Shown here in pieces: positions 8,094 through 17,086 of a DNA stretch of 64,000 nucleotides; the stretch's first letter is position 1, and every line of letters starts with the position of its first letter. Source of the stretch: Marininema mesophilum. GTDB taxonomy: Bacteria > Bacillota > Bacilli > Thermoactinomycetales > DSM-45169. A program made the translations under genes and the position numbers. The stretch is from the NCBI RefSeq assembly GCF_900106775.1, contig NZ_FNNQ01000009.1, forward strand, positions 1 to 64,000, given 5' to 3'. Below the pieces are notes generated by a model, which had not been told where the DNA came from, made no database searches, and worked only from the letters and a program-made list of their open reading frames with translations.

Positions 8094-9704
8094 TTACTTC
8101 TTGATATCTACTTGAGCTAACTTGCTATAATTAATCGGATGGGTAAAGTTCCCATTCCCTACATAGGTCTGATAGGCGATACCTGGCGTTGAGTGAACGA
8201 GAGGCACCCATGGAGCATCGTCCTTGATGATTTTTTGTGCTTTTTCGTAGAGCTTCGTCCGTTCATTCTTATCCGTACTACGTTGCGCTTTCATCAGTAA
8301 CTTGTGCAATGGTTCACTCTTATAGAAAGAGATGTTACCTGCATTCGGTGTACGCGTATTATCTTTATCTAACAAGACATAGAGGAAGTTATCTGGGTCT
8401 CCATTATCCCCACTCCAACCAAAGAGAGCCGCTTCGTGTTGGCCCTTCCCAGTCTTGTCCAGATAGGTTTGCCAGTCGAAGGAGACGATCTTCACATCGA
8501 CACCAATCTTCTTCCAATCAGACTGAATCACCTCGGCCACTTTTCGGCCATCTGGCATATATGGCCTTGGATCGCTCGGAGCATACAGTTCCAGCTTAAA
8601 GCCCTTTCCATAACCCGCTTCCTTCAATAACTTCTTCGCTTTCTTCAGATCGTAGGGATAATCCTTTATCTGTTTGTTGAATCCCCAAATGGAATCTGGC
8701 ATGGGGTTAATCGAGGGAGTGGCTAGTCCTGAATAGACGCTCTTAATAATTGATTTTTTGTCGACAGCATAGTTCAGGGCTTGACGCACCTTTTTATCCT
8801 TGACCGGTGTATTTTTACTCATGTTAAAGGAGAGATAGCCCACGTTCATTCCTTGTTGTTCGGCCAACTTCAGTTCGTTGTTTTTCTCTACTGTTTTTGC
8901 ATCATCAGGATTAAGGCCGTCCATGACGTCAATTTCACCCGATTTTAAAGCAGTGAAGCGGGCACTGTTATCCGGCATGGATTTGAAGATCACTTTATCC
9001 AGCTTGGGGTAACCTTTTTTCCAATAATCTTTGTTCTTCAATAAGGAGATCGTATCGTTTTTCTTCCAACTTTCAAATTTAAAGGGACCCGTCCCCACAG
9101 GTTTTTTACCAAGACCCTCAGGATCTGCTTTGATTGCTTTTGGAGAAGCGATAGCAAAAGCCGGCATGGCTATATTAGCAAGGAATGGTCCTTGGGGTTC
9201 ATTTAGTTTAAATTGAACCGTGTTCTTATTTACTGCTTTCACACTCTTGATCACATGCCCTTTATCTCCCTTATATCCACCAAACATATAGCCGTAATAA
9301 GGGAATTCCCCACCCTTATGATAGGGGTTCTTTTTATCCATCCACCGTTCAAAGTTGAAAGCGACTGCCTCTGCATTGAAGTCGGTACCATCCTGGAACT
9401 TCACACCCTTTTTCAGGTTAAAGGTCCATGTCTTCTGGTCTTTGGAGGTTTTCCAACTCTCTGCAAGAGCAGGGCCAACTTCCGTATTTTCATCCTTGTA
9501 GTCCACTAAGGTATCGTAAATATTTCTGGTTACATTTAATGATTCGCCATCGGTTACCTGAGCAGGATCCAGGGACTTCGTATCTGCCCCACGCCCCCAA
9601 ATCAATGTTTTGCCCTCAGCTTTATTACCACAGGCAGCTAGGATAATAGATAATACAAAAACCAATGCAATCCCTAAAATCATAGATTTACGCAGGTTCT
9701 TCAA
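8094..9704 (-). CDS. dppA: Peptide-binding lipoprotein of the ABC importer (DppA/AppA-like, SBP family 5)
   Basis: A 536-residue extracellular solute-binding lipoprotein. The start is TTG at 9704 (GGGAGG 8 bases upstream), which gives a clean lipoprotein signal MKNLRKSMILGIALVFVLSIILAAC with lipobox LAAC; the longer reading from 9770 would bury the signal peptide. Family 5 motifs include WKTSKDQKTWTFNLKKGVKFQDG (about 85-107), the PVGTGPFKFESWKK block and RQALNYAVDKKSII. It captures peptides for DppBC. Transcribed after dppF and before the attenuator. Confidence 0.93.
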   Translation of the reverse strand: MKNLRKSMILGIALVFVLSIILAACGNKAEGKTLIWGRGADTKSLDPAQVTDGESLNVTRNIYDTLVDYKDENTEVGPALAESWKTSKDQKTWTFNLKKGVKFQDGTDFNAEAVAFNFERWMDKKNPYHKGGEFPYYGYMFGGYKGDKGHVIKSVKAVNKNTVQFKLNEPQGPFLANIAMPAFAIASPKAIKADPEGLGKKPVGTGPFKFESWKKNDTISLLKNKDYWKKGYPKLDKVIFKSMPDNSARFTALKSGEIDVMDGLNPDDAKTVEKNNELKLAEQQGMNVGYLSFNMSKNTPVKDKKVRQALNYAVDKKSIIKSVYSGLATPSINPMPDSIWGFNKQIKDYPYDLKKAKKLLKEAGYGKGFKLELYAPSDPRPYMPDGRKVAEVIQSDWKKIGVDVKIVSFDWQTYLDKTGKGQHEAALFGWSGDNGDPDNFLYVLLDKDNTRTPNAGNISFYKSEPLHKLLMKAQRSTDKNERTKLYEKAQKIIKDDAPWVPLVHSTPGIAYQTYVGNGNFTHPINYSKLAQVDIKK

Positions 9705-9748
9705 TGGGGTAACCTCCCTAAGTTCTTTTGAAAGATCGTGAATGATTC

Positions 9749-10726
9749 TTACTTTTCCAAGAGATGACATGCTGCAAAATGATTTCCGCCATAATTTTTA
9801 AAGCTTGGACGAATTTCGCGACAGATATCCATTACATGGGGGCAACGAGTATGGAAGGTGCACCCTGATGGCGGATCCGCAGGGCTAGGTACATCCCCTG
9901 AGAGAATGATTCGCTCTCGTTTCGCCTCAGGATCAGGGGTAGGTACAGCGGAGAGAAGGGCTTGCGTATAGGGGTGAAGAGGATGGTCATATAACTCATC
10001 CCTGTCTGCCAATTCCACCATCCCGCCGAGGTACATCACTCCTACTCGATCACTAATGTGACGCACCACACTAAGATCGTGAGCGATAAATACATAAGTG
10101 AGGTCATACTTCTCCTGGAGGTCCTCCATCAGATTCAACACCTGGGACTGAATGGAAACATCCAGTGCTGAAACAGGCTCATCCGCTATAATCAGCTTCG
10201 GTTGCACAGCAAGTGCACGCGCGATCCCAATGCGCTGACGTTGACCACCGCTAAATTGATGGGGATACCGCTCACCATGATAGGGATCCAACCCTACGAC
10301 AGAGAGTAGCTCCTTCACCTTCTCCCCTCGCTCGCGACGATCACCCAGCCCATGTACCTCCAATGGTTCAGCAATGGCTAATCCTGCTGTTTTACGCGGG
10401 TTGAGGGAGGCAAAGGGATCTTGGAATACCATCTGAATCTCACGACGCATCCGACGCATCTTCTCCCCTGAAAGGCTCGTGAGGTCTTCTCCTTCAAAAG
10501 TGATGGACCCCGAGGTTGGTTCCTCCAGACGCAGAATGCTTCGCCCTGTCGTCGACTTACCACAGCCAGATTCACCTACGATGCCAAGAGTCTCCCCTTT
10601 TCTCACAGTAAATGAGACATCATCCACTGCTTTGACTTCCCCGACTTTTCTACCAAAGACTCCCCCACGGATCGGGTAGTATTTCTTTAAATGATTAACT
10701 TCCAACAATTTCTCGGGTGCGGTCAC
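9749..10726 (-). CDS. dppF: Peptide ABC importer ATPase (DppF/OppF-like)
   Basis: A 325-residue ATPase with Walker A GESGCGKST, Q-loop FQDPFASLNPR, signature SGGQRQRIGIARAL, Walker B LIIADEPVSALD and the H-loop in FIAHDLSVV. The C-terminal oligopeptide extension carries CTFHTRCPHVMDICRE, with cysteines typical of the OppDF iron-sulfur cluster region. GTG at 10726 is taken as start because GGAGG precedes it by 9 bases; a GTG at 10750 is possible. The start overlaps the end of dppD by 32 bases, so translation is probably coupled. Confidence 0.92.
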   Translation of the reverse strand: MTAPEKLLEVNHLKKYYPIRGGVFGRKVGEVKAVDDVSFTVRKGETLGIVGESGCGKSTTGRSILRLEEPTSGSITFEGEDLTSLSGEKMRRMRREIQMVFQDPFASLNPRKTAGLAIAEPLEVHGLGDRRERGEKVKELLSVVGLDPYHGERYPHQFSGGQRQRIGIARALAVQPKLIIADEPVSALDVSIQSQVLNLMEDLQEKYDLTYVFIAHDLSVVRHISDRVGVMYLGGMVELADRDELYDHPLHPYTQALLSAVPTPDPEAKRERIILSGDVPSPADPPSGCTFHTRCPHVMDICREIRPSFKNYGGNHFAACHLLEK

Positions 10727-11717
10727 GATCCGTTTCCTCCTTCTCTTCACCGTCGTGTAACCAGCATCGACTCGTATGCTGTTCCTTTGCTATTTCAAAG
10801 AGAGGGGGATTACTTTGTAAACAAATCTCATGAACATGTTCACAACGAGGGGCAAACCGACACCCAGTGGGCATCTTCCTCGGGTTTGGCACATTTCCAG
10901 GTATCGAATACAATCGTTCGCTTCGTTTATCCAATTGGGGAATAGAACGGAGTAACCCCATCGTGTAAGGATGCTTAGGATCGCGGAAGAGAGTATGGAC
11001 ATCCGTCTCTTCTACTACTTGTCCTGCATACATCACTACCACTCGAGAACACATCTCTGCCACAACACCAAGGTCGTGGGTAATTAATAGAATCGATGTT
11101 CCCTTTTCTCGATTGAGCCGTCGCATCAGATCTAAAATCTGTGCCTGGATGGTCACATCAAGGGCTGTCGTCGGTTCATCTGCAATCAATAGTTTAGGCT
11201 CACATACCATCGCCATCGCGATCATCACCCGTTGCCTCATTCCGCCAGACAACTGGTGGGGGTACTCATTTAAGATACCCTTCCGTGATATCCCTACCTC
11301 CCGTAATGCTTCCTCAGCTCGCTCTCTTGCTTCTGTTTTCCCAACTTTCCGATGTTGACGAATTGCCTCTATCATCTGACTCCCGATGGTAAAGACAGGG
11401 TTAAGGGAGGTCATCGGTTCTTGGAAAATCATCGCTATGTCGTTGCCACGCACCTGGCGCCAATCCTTTGCATTCAATTGAGTCAGGTTGCGCCCAGCAA
11501 GTTGAATCCTACCGGCTTCCACTTTTCCAGGAGGCGTAGGCACCAGCCCCATCACCGAGAGAGAGGTTACACTTTTGCCACAGCCGGACTCCCCGACCAA
11601 GCCAACAATTTCTCCCTCACCCACAGTGATATCAATTCCATCAACCGCCTTCACGACTCCTTTGTCCGTGTGGAAATGCATTTTGAATCCTTCGATTTCA
11701 AGTAAGGTTTTCGTCAT
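10695..11717 (-). CDS. dppD: Peptide ABC importer ATPase (DppD/OppD-like)
   Basis: A 340-residue ATPase with Walker A GESGCGKSV, Q-loop FQEPMTSLNP, signature LSGGMRQRVMIAMA, Walker B LLIADEPTTALD and LLITHDLGVV. Near the C-terminus GCRFAPRCEHVHEICLQ carries the cysteine cluster seen in OppD/DppD. First gene of the leftward operon D-F-A-B-C; GAGGTG precedes the ATG. Energises uptake of the peptide captured by DppA together with DppF. Confidence 0.92.
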   Translation of the reverse strand: MTKTLLEIEGFKMHFHTDKGVVKAVDGIDITVGEGEIVGLVGESGCGKSVTSLSVMGLVPTPPGKVEAGRIQLAGRNLTQLNAKDWRQVRGNDIAMIFQEPMTSLNPVFTIGSQMIEAIRQHRKVGKTEARERAEEALREVGISRKGILNEYPHQLSGGMRQRVMIAMAMVCEPKLLIADEPTTALDVTIQAQILDLMRRLNREKGTSILLITHDLGVVAEMCSRVVVMYAGQVVEETDVHTLFRDPKHPYTMGLLRSIPQLDKRSERLYSIPGNVPNPRKMPTGCRFAPRCEHVHEICLQSNPPLFEIAKEQHTSRCWLHDGEEKEETDRDRTREIVGS

Positions 11718-12186
11718 GAAGACACCTCAAATCCAAAGAAAATTAAGACAATAATTGCCAGTAATTCTGCTAATCATTATGAATTCTCTTTCAAATGGTT
11801 ATATTCGATGGACCTTCCCCAAATTCCTCTCTCCTCCTTTATGTTTAAGTATACAGATGAATGCAAATCTTCCACACTAGTCCCCCATACACCTTTATGC
11901 CTAAGAGCTTGTCCCCTAGACCTATCTCATTTCCATCATAATTTAAAATTCTCTACATCTCAAAAATTGTCCATCAAATATTGTAACCATTCTTCGCCGG
12001 GTAAGAACATTTTATACCATATAAAAGTCTACGTATAGATTAATATCAAGGAAATAACATCCATTATACTATTGCATGAACCATTCATCTCGTTTCCTAC
12101 CTTGAAGTAAGAGAGTTCATCCACTAGAATAAACACAGTTGACTTACCTTATGTAGATCGAATGATTCCCAATAGGAGGCTTCATA
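11718..12186. other. Divergent intergenic region between dppD and the tandem ThyX gene
   Basis: An AT-rich 469-base stretch. For the rightward gene TTGACT followed by 17 bases and ATGATT (near 12137-12165) is a weak promoter candidate, and AGGAGG stands before the ATG. No convincing operator, riboswitch or small gene was seen; an open frame at 11808-12038 lacks an RBS and protein-like composition. Confidence 0.5.
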
Positions 12187-13686
12187 ATGAAACCTACAGA
12201 AAGCCACCCCCCTGATCTTACCCATTTTGTATCCAATTTGGACCAAAATGTATATGCCATTTACAACCTTCCCGAAGAGGTAATTGCTGTCATTTTCGCG
12301 TACGTCAGTCGAAGCCCGGCCAGTTTTCGCGATAACCTGGCAAAATTATTGCAAGATGATGAGTTAGGTGTAAGCTCCTCTGCTGGTGGAATGGCGACAG
12401 CTTACTCTGAAAAAGCCGCTCATTTTCATGAAAAATGGGTCGTTGGTTATGGTCATTCCAGTGTTGCTGAACATGCCGTCGCCCATCTTGGTGTAGAAAA
12501 TATCAGTCGACTAGCCTCTGCCGAACTTGAGTTGGCCAATACCTTCAATAGTTTCACCGAATACAGCCAGCGCTATCAACGCCCTAAACGTGGTCAATTC
12601 TACACACCTATCGAGCTAGAAGAGAACCTTTCCGCAAAAGAAACCTTTCTCGACTTTCAAGACAAAGCATATGACACCTATGAAGCCCTTCTTGCCGGTC
12701 TAATTCCTTATCTTACAACCGCCCTGCCACCTGAAGAAGGAGAAAGTGAACGACGACACCGCTCTCGAGTAGAAAAGATCGCCTTTGAAGACGCTCGTTA
12801 TGTGCTTACACTCGCTACTTCTACCAGCTTGGGTATGAGTGGTAATGGACGCGCCCTACGGGATACGCTCGTACGCCTATTATCCAGCACTCATCAAGAG
12901 TCCCAGGCATTGGCTCGTCAGTTGGAGAAGGAAATCAGTCAAATCATTCCTACTCTTTTGAAGCATGTACGACCCAATGATTATCTGCTCAAGACTCGGG
13001 AAGCTCTTCGAAAGGAAAAAGTACATACTCCAACCACTCATCAACGAGGACAAGCCTATGACGGTCCTACTGCTACCTTTATCAACCTACCTGACTACGA
13101 ACAGGCACTCACACTTCTGAGTCAACAACTTCTTATTAGTGAGCATCGTCTTTCTCATGGGCAAGCGAAGGATGCCGTAGCAACTTGGAGTCGTTCTGAA
13201 AAAGAACGCTGGCTAGATCATGCACTCTCGCAATTGCGTTTCTTTGACAATCCATTGGACCTTTTCCGTCATCTCTCTTATCATTTTGAATGCTCCATTT
13301 CAGAGGCGAACTGGCATCAACTGTTACGCCATAATCGTGGTACTCACTTCACCTTTGGAGAGCCAACGATTAACTTAGGTTATACCATACCTCCTCATAT
13401 CAAAAAAGCAGGTCTTACTGACTTCTATCAATCCTTTATCGAAGAAGCAGATAAGGTGGTAAGCCTGTTAGAAGAAGTGTGCCCAGTAGCCGCTCCGTAC
13501 TGTATCACCAACGCTCATCATCGCCAAGTGATAGCGACCGCTAGTCTATGGGAGTTATACCACCTAATCAACCTGCGTACTTCCCCAGAAGCACAATGGG
13601 ATATTCAGCAACTTTTTGAGCACCTCGCTAAGGAATTGGAAAATAATCATCCTGCCCTCGTTCGCCATGCAAAACGGCGCTTATAA
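12187..13686 (+). CDS. Tandem ThyX-like protein (two fused FAD-dependent thymidylate synthase-like modules)
   Basis: A 499-residue protein built from two ThyX-like halves. Half 1 has GHSSVAEHA (89-97, the GHxSxxEH motif), then the position of RHRx7S reads ANT followed by SQRY (127-130), then a ThyX-type C-terminal helix region (about 203-250). Half 2 repeats the plan: FRHLSYHF (360-367), RHN at 381-383 in place of RHR with the later Ser-Gln-Arg-Tyr lost, and WELYHLINLRTSPEAQWDIQ (455-474), a near-perfect match to the ThyX C-terminal signature. Known ThyX makes dTMP from dUMP with FAD and methylene-tetrahydrofolate, in a tetramer whose active sites span subunits. Whether this fusion is catalytic is open. 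AGGAGG is well placed; a strong terminator follows. Monocistronic. Confidence 0.82.
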   Translation: MKPTESHPPDLTHFVSNLDQNVYAIYNLPEEVIAVIFAYVSRSPASFRDNLAKLLQDDELGVSSSAGGMATAYSEKAAHFHEKWVVGYGHSSVAEHAVAHLGVENISRLASAELELANTFNSFTEYSQRYQRPKRGQFYTPIELEENLSAKETFLDFQDKAYDTYEALLAGLIPYLTTALPPEEGESERRHRSRVEKIAFEDARYVLTLATSTSLGMSGNGRALRDTLVRLLSSTHQESQALARQLEKEISQIIPTLLKHVRPNDYLLKTREALRKEKVHTPTTHQRGQAYDGPTATFINLPDYEQALTLLSQQLLISEHRLSHGQAKDAVATWSRSEKERWLDHALSQLRFFDNPLDLFRHLSYHFECSISEANWHQLLRHNRGTHFTFGEPTINLGYTIPPHIKKAGLTDFYQSFIEEADKVVSLLEEVCPVAAPYCITNAHHRQVIATASLWELYHLINLRTSPEAQWDIQQLFEHLAKELENNHPALVRHAKRRL

Positions 13687-13705
13687 TTTAATTTCTATTT
13701 CTATT

Positions 13706-13731
13706 AACCCCCATATATTAGGGGTTTTTTT
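13706..13731 (+). terminator. Terminator after the tandem ThyX gene
   Basis: AACCCC-CATATATTA-GGGGTT followed by a T-run, 20 bases after the stop codon. Confidence 0.85.
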
Positions 13732-13844
13732 CATATATAAAAAAGAAATCGCAAAATTTATATTTCATTGACATTGAATAATATGTATAATGGATGTGCA
13801 GTCCTTTTGTAAAACAATATTTACCAATTATAAGGAGGAGTTCA

Positions 13845-14333
13845 ATGCTTTCCAAGAAGAAGTGGTTGCTAGCCCTCATGCTTGCCGCCGTTCTGATCAT
13901 CCCTACTGCGGCTACTTCCTATGCATCATCTGCTGCTATCGTTGGTGATCAAACCGCCAGCAAGCAAGATGTTAGCACACAAGACGAAGAAAAAACCGTT
14001 GTCACTGCTTCAGGTACCATTGCAGACGTTCGTGGCTATGACGATGAAAAAGAACACCAACACATCTTAGTGGATAACCTGAAGGTTGAAGACGTCGAAA
14101 ATGGGGATGCATCTCAAATCCCTGATCGCGCTTTTGTTTCCATTCGTATCGATCAACAAGGTACCGATGGTGAAATCCCCGACCTTAAAAAAGGCGAGCC
14201 GATCAAATTAAAAGGGGAATTCATCCCAGAAGATGAAGCATACAAAACTCCCCATAATTGCTGTGATGCGGTTATCCACTTTGTTCATGATCCACTAGGT
14301 TACATTGAATACGGCGGTAAGGTTTACAAATAA
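13845..14333 (+). CDS. Small secreted protein, DUF3465-like
   Basis: A 162-residue protein with a Sec signal peptide (KKK, then LALMLAAVLIIPTAATSYASS), so it is probably exported. The start at 13845 has AAGGAGGAG just upstream. The mature part is acidic. It reads ASGTIADVRGYDDEKEHQHI, then a middle LKKGEPIKLKGEF, and ends AVIHFVHDPLGYIEYGGKVYK. The order of a short OB-like strand region, KKGDxxxxxGEF and a final HDPxGxxxxGGKxY resembles DUF3465 domain proteins, whose function is unknown. A CC pair (residues near 141-142) may be a disulfide or metal site. Alone between two terminators. Confidence 0.62.
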   Translation: MLSKKKWLLALMLAAVLIIPTAATSYASSAAIVGDQTASKQDVSTQDEEKTVVTASGTIADVRGYDDEKEHQHILVDNLKVEDVENGDASQIPDRAFVSIRIDQQGTDGEIPDLKKGEPIKLKGEFIPEDEAYKTPHNCCDAVIHFVHDPLGYIEYGGKVYK

Positions 14334-14348
14334 TCTGTCATTTCCTCT

Positions 14349-14386
14349 CGGTTTGGGTGGTGTATTCTCCACTCAGCCGTTTTTTT
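14349..14386 (+). terminator. Probable terminator after the DUF3465-like gene
   Basis: An imperfect stem CGGTTTGGGTGG / CCACTCAGCCG with an 8-base loop, followed by a run of seven T. Confidence 0.65.
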
Positions 14387-14443
14387 GTGGCCTTTTTTCA
14401 TCACGAGTAACCTTGTCGAATTTCAGTTGATATTGTCACTCTA

Positions 14444-14473
14444 TTGACAAAATAATGAATAGTTTACTAGAAT
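14444..14473 (+). promoter_or_regulatory. Promoter of the M28 aminopeptidase gene
   Basis: TTGACA (14444-14449), 18-base spacer, TAGAAT (14468-14473). The -35 box overlaps an inverted repeat TTGTCA-N6-TGACAA (14433-14450), a possible operator of unknown owner. Confidence 0.5.
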
Positions 14474-14511
14474 ACCGAGGAGGAAAAAAATCTCATTTTG
14501 GAGGGGCCATC

Positions 14512-15870
14512 ATGCAAAATCGATTTTTGCGTTCTGGGTTTGTCCTCACTTTAGGTTTGGGGATGCTGTGCACCACCACCGCCTTTGCTACACCGATTCA
14601 AACCAATCAGATTGCGGACGAAATCAACAAGGATCGCATCTACAATCATATCGCAAAACTTGCTAACAAAGATAATGCCCGCGTAACTGGCTTTGATGGC
14701 GAACATCGTGCAGCCGACTACATTGCCAAGAACTTGAAGAAATCCGGGATCAAAGTGGATCGACAAAGATTCCCCATCATGTCGTATATGTCCCACGGTT
14801 CTGAACTAAAAGTGGACGGAAATAAAATGGAGTCCCAACCCTTCACATACACACCTGGAACCGATAAAAAAGGAATTACTGGTAAAATCGCCTTTGCCGG
14901 CCTAGGTCGAGCAGAAGATTTTCAGGGGAAAAATTTAACGGGTAAGATCGCATTAATCCAACGCGGTGAGATTACCTTCTATGAAAAACAACAACAAGCC
15001 GCGAAGGCAGGTGCAATCGGCGTCCTTATCTACAATAATGTGGACGGTAGCCTAAATGGTACCCTTGGCACACCTGGGGATGTTCCTACCCTCGGTCTAA
15101 GCAAAGCAGATGGAGAGGCCTTACTTGCGAAAGTTCAATCCAAGAAATCGATCACCGCAACGATGAAAGCCGATATCGAGATGAATCCTAGCTACTCGCA
15201 AAATGTGATTGGTACAATTAAAGCAAAGCAAGGCAACACAGCAAAGGCCAAAACCATCGTCATCGGTGCCCACTATGATGGTGTAGATACTCCTGCTGCA
15301 AATGATAACGCCTCGGGTACATCTACTCTTCTTGAAGTTGCCAAAGCACTTTCAGATGAAAAACTTCGGCAAAACATTAGAGTAATCTTCTTCGGCGCTG
15401 AAGAAGTAGGTCTAGTTGGCTCCGCACGGTATGTAAACTCCCTCAGTGCAGAGGAAAAAGGGAATATTGCAGCCATGATCAACATGGATATGGTTGGAGT
15501 AGGTGACACCATGGGATTGATGACTGCTGATCCTAACGCCACCTCCTTCGTCGCAGACAAAGCAGAGGATTACATCAAGACCTACAATTTTCCCTATGAG
15601 CGCTCCTCTTCTACCCGTAGTGATCATGCCTCCTTTGAAGAGGTCGGAATTCCAGTGGCCTTTCTAAACTGGCACAGTGACCCCTACTACCACTCGGATC
15701 AAGATACCATCGATAAAATTAGTAAAGGCAATCTCGACAAAATGGGGAAACTGGTTACACTCCTTACCCGTAACATGGCCTTAGAAAAGAAACTGGCTTC
15801 CCCAGGTAAAGAAAATGTCAAAACTCTTGGCAAAACCAAGTTTCCTGTACCAGGTGAAATGAGAAAATAA
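14512..15870 (+). CDS. Secreted M28 family aminopeptidase with PA domain (YwaD-like)
   Basis: A 452-residue exported zinc aminopeptidase, close in length and layout to B. subtilis YwaD. Signal peptide to about residue 27 (…TTTAFATP). A protease-associated domain spans roughly 100-225 (KIALIQRGEITFYEKQQQAAKAGAIGVLIYNN). The M28 metal ligands are visible: His in VIGAHYDG, Asp in ANDNASG, Glu-Glu in FGAEEVG, Asp in MINMDMVG and His in the late YYHSDQDT region. Such enzymes release N-terminal residues from peptides and so would feed the Dpp importer. Start chosen at 14512 because GGAGG lies 8 bases upstream; the ATG at 14455 has none. Confidence 0.9.
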   Translation: MQNRFLRSGFVLTLGLGMLCTTTAFATPIQTNQIADEINKDRIYNHIAKLANKDNARVTGFDGEHRAADYIAKNLKKSGIKVDRQRFPIMSYMSHGSELKVDGNKMESQPFTYTPGTDKKGITGKIAFAGLGRAEDFQGKNLTGKIALIQRGEITFYEKQQQAAKAGAIGVLIYNNVDGSLNGTLGTPGDVPTLGLSKADGEALLAKVQSKKSITATMKADIEMNPSYSQNVIGTIKAKQGNTAKAKTIVIGAHYDGVDTPAANDNASGTSTLLEVAKALSDEKLRQNIRVIFFGAEEVGLVGSARYVNSLSAEEKGNIAAMINMDMVGVGDTMGLMTADPNATSFVADKAEDYIKTYNFPYERSSSTRSDHASFEEVGIPVAFLNWHSDPYYHSDQDTIDKISKGNLDKMGKLVTLLTRNMALEKKLASPGKENVKTLGKTKFPVPGEMRK

Positions 15871-15897
15871 TCAGCCTCTCTAAACAATACTATAATT

Positions 15898-15942
15898 AAG
15901 GAGCATCCTGAACGTATCATTCAAATCGGATTGCTCCTTTTT
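15898..15942 (+). terminator. Terminator after the M28 gene
   Basis: AAGGAGCA…TGCTCCTT stem with one bulge, followed by a T-run. It may also serve the converging SDR gene. Confidence 0.8.
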
Positions 15943-15999
15943 TTCTTTCATAACTAAATATACATATGAACCGTATTCATCAGTTTTGTTATTGATTAA

Positions 16000-16980
16000 T
16001 CAATTATTTTTTCGGGAACTCATCTTTCCTTTCAATGTGTGTATCGTATTCCAAATTCCCTCTTGAAAGGGTGTCGCACGCACAGGTCCAATCATCCTCT
16101 CGTATTTGTCTCCACTCAATACAAGCGGCTCTTCTGTTAAATATAGCATTTCCACAATCTCCTTCATTACCGGCACAACAAGTCCGAGTAAAGACAGTCC
16201 ACCTCGACCGAGCGGAATGACGGGTTTGGAGCTTCCACTTGCCCGCCGTGCTATTCGCACGATCTCCCTACCTGAAATCAGACCCGTACCAGGTATATTC
16301 CAGTTCTCACCCTCACCATATGCTTCGTCCTTAGCGGCAAGCTCTGCGATCATAAACGCTGCGTCTGGCAAGTAAATAAATTCTCGTGGGACATGCATGT
16401 TGCCAATAAAAGATGCCATCTTGCCAGCTGCAATAGCTTTGATTGTCGAGCCCAGATAAGAAGCCTCGTTTGCCGTTGGACCATAATAATCGGGCAAGCG
16501 GACGATCATTACCTTGGCTTTGTTCCATCTGTTTTCGAAAAGCATCTTCTCGTAAGCAAGCCTTGTCTTTCCTTTTTTAGTATGCGGTTGCTTCGGGTGC
16601 TCCTCAGAAACACGATCCATCTGTTTCCTTCCATAGGGATAAATACCGTCGACCGCGACTACCTTCAAGCCTAGCTGGTTGGCTGCCTCCATCACTGATT
16701 CTCCTAAAGGAATCAACTTGCTCTCCATTTCGTGATAGGGTACATTTGCGCAATGAAACAGTACATCCGCACCTTCCGCCGCTTTAACGATGTCAGAAGG
16801 ACAGAAAGCATCACCTGTAGCAATCGTAATATTCTCCAGATTACCGATCCTAGCCCTAAGTTGCTTTAGTTTCTGAAGAGATCTTCCGAAAGCGACAGTT
16901 CGAATCCCTCTCTTAGCTAGCTCTTCCGTAATCGCAGAGCCAGTACCGCCAGTTGCTCCTATAACAATCACTTTTTCCAA
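16000..16980 (-). CDS. SDR-family NAD(P)-binding protein (extended/epimerase-like)
   Basis: A 326-residue Rossmann-fold protein beginning EKVIVIGATGGTGSAITEELAKRG, the dinucleotide-binding loop of NAD-dependent epimerase/NmrA-type SDRs. The central region has ADVLFHCANVPYHE and VDGIYPYGRKQMD; YGPTANEAS follows. Substrate is not readable. The start is TTG at 16980 because GAGGTG lies 6 bases before it; an ATG at 17016 has no RBS and lies within an operator. Sits directly behind two copies of the palindrome GTGATTGATCAATCAC and 106 bases after the TetR gene, so it is almost certainly the TetR target. Confidence 0.85.
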   Translation of the reverse strand: MEKVIVIGATGGTGSAITEELAKRGIRTVAFGRSLQKLKQLRARIGNLENITIATGDAFCPSDIVKAAEGADVLFHCANVPYHEMESKLIPLGESVMEAANQLGLKVVAVDGIYPYGRKQMDRVSEEHPKQPHTKKGKTRLAYEKMLFENRWNKAKVMIVRLPDYYGPTANEASYLGSTIKAIAAGKMASFIGNMHVPREFIYLPDAAFMIAELAAKDEAYGEGENWNIPGTGLISGREIVRIARRASGSSKPVIPLGRGGLSLLGLVVPVMKEIVEMLYLTEEPLVLSGDKYERMIGPVRATPFQEGIWNTIHTLKGKMSSRKNN

Positions 16981-17004
16981 TAGAATCACCTCATCCTTAA
17001 AATT

Positions 17005-17064
17005 GTGATTGATCAATCACTAACTAATGATAATGTATCATGTTGTAAGTGATCGGTCAATCAC
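17005..17064 (-). promoter_or_regulatory. SDR promoter flanked by two TetR-type operators
   Basis: On the minus strand TTGACC (17060-17055), 17-base spacer, TACATT (17037-17032) form a promoter. A palindrome GTGATCGGTCAATCAC (17049-17064) covers the -35 box, and a perfect palindrome GTGATTGATCAATCAC (17005-17020) lies just after the -10. The same motif precedes the tetR gene. Binding by the neighbouring TetR would block the promoter. Confidence 0.78.
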
Positions 17065-17086
17065 AACTTCCCCTAAAAATCACACT

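Noticed and set aside
8237..8599. 120-residue open frame opposite dppA
   Set aside because: Shadow of the dppA coding frame; no RBS and unnatural composition.
11940..11975. CodY-like site before the dpp operon
   Set aside because: AAAATTCT…AAAAATT fits too few positions of the 15-base consensus and is not centred on a promoter.
11808..12038. 76-residue frame between dppD and the ThyX-like gene
   Set aside because: No RBS and low protein likelihood; the region is an AT-rich divergent promoter.
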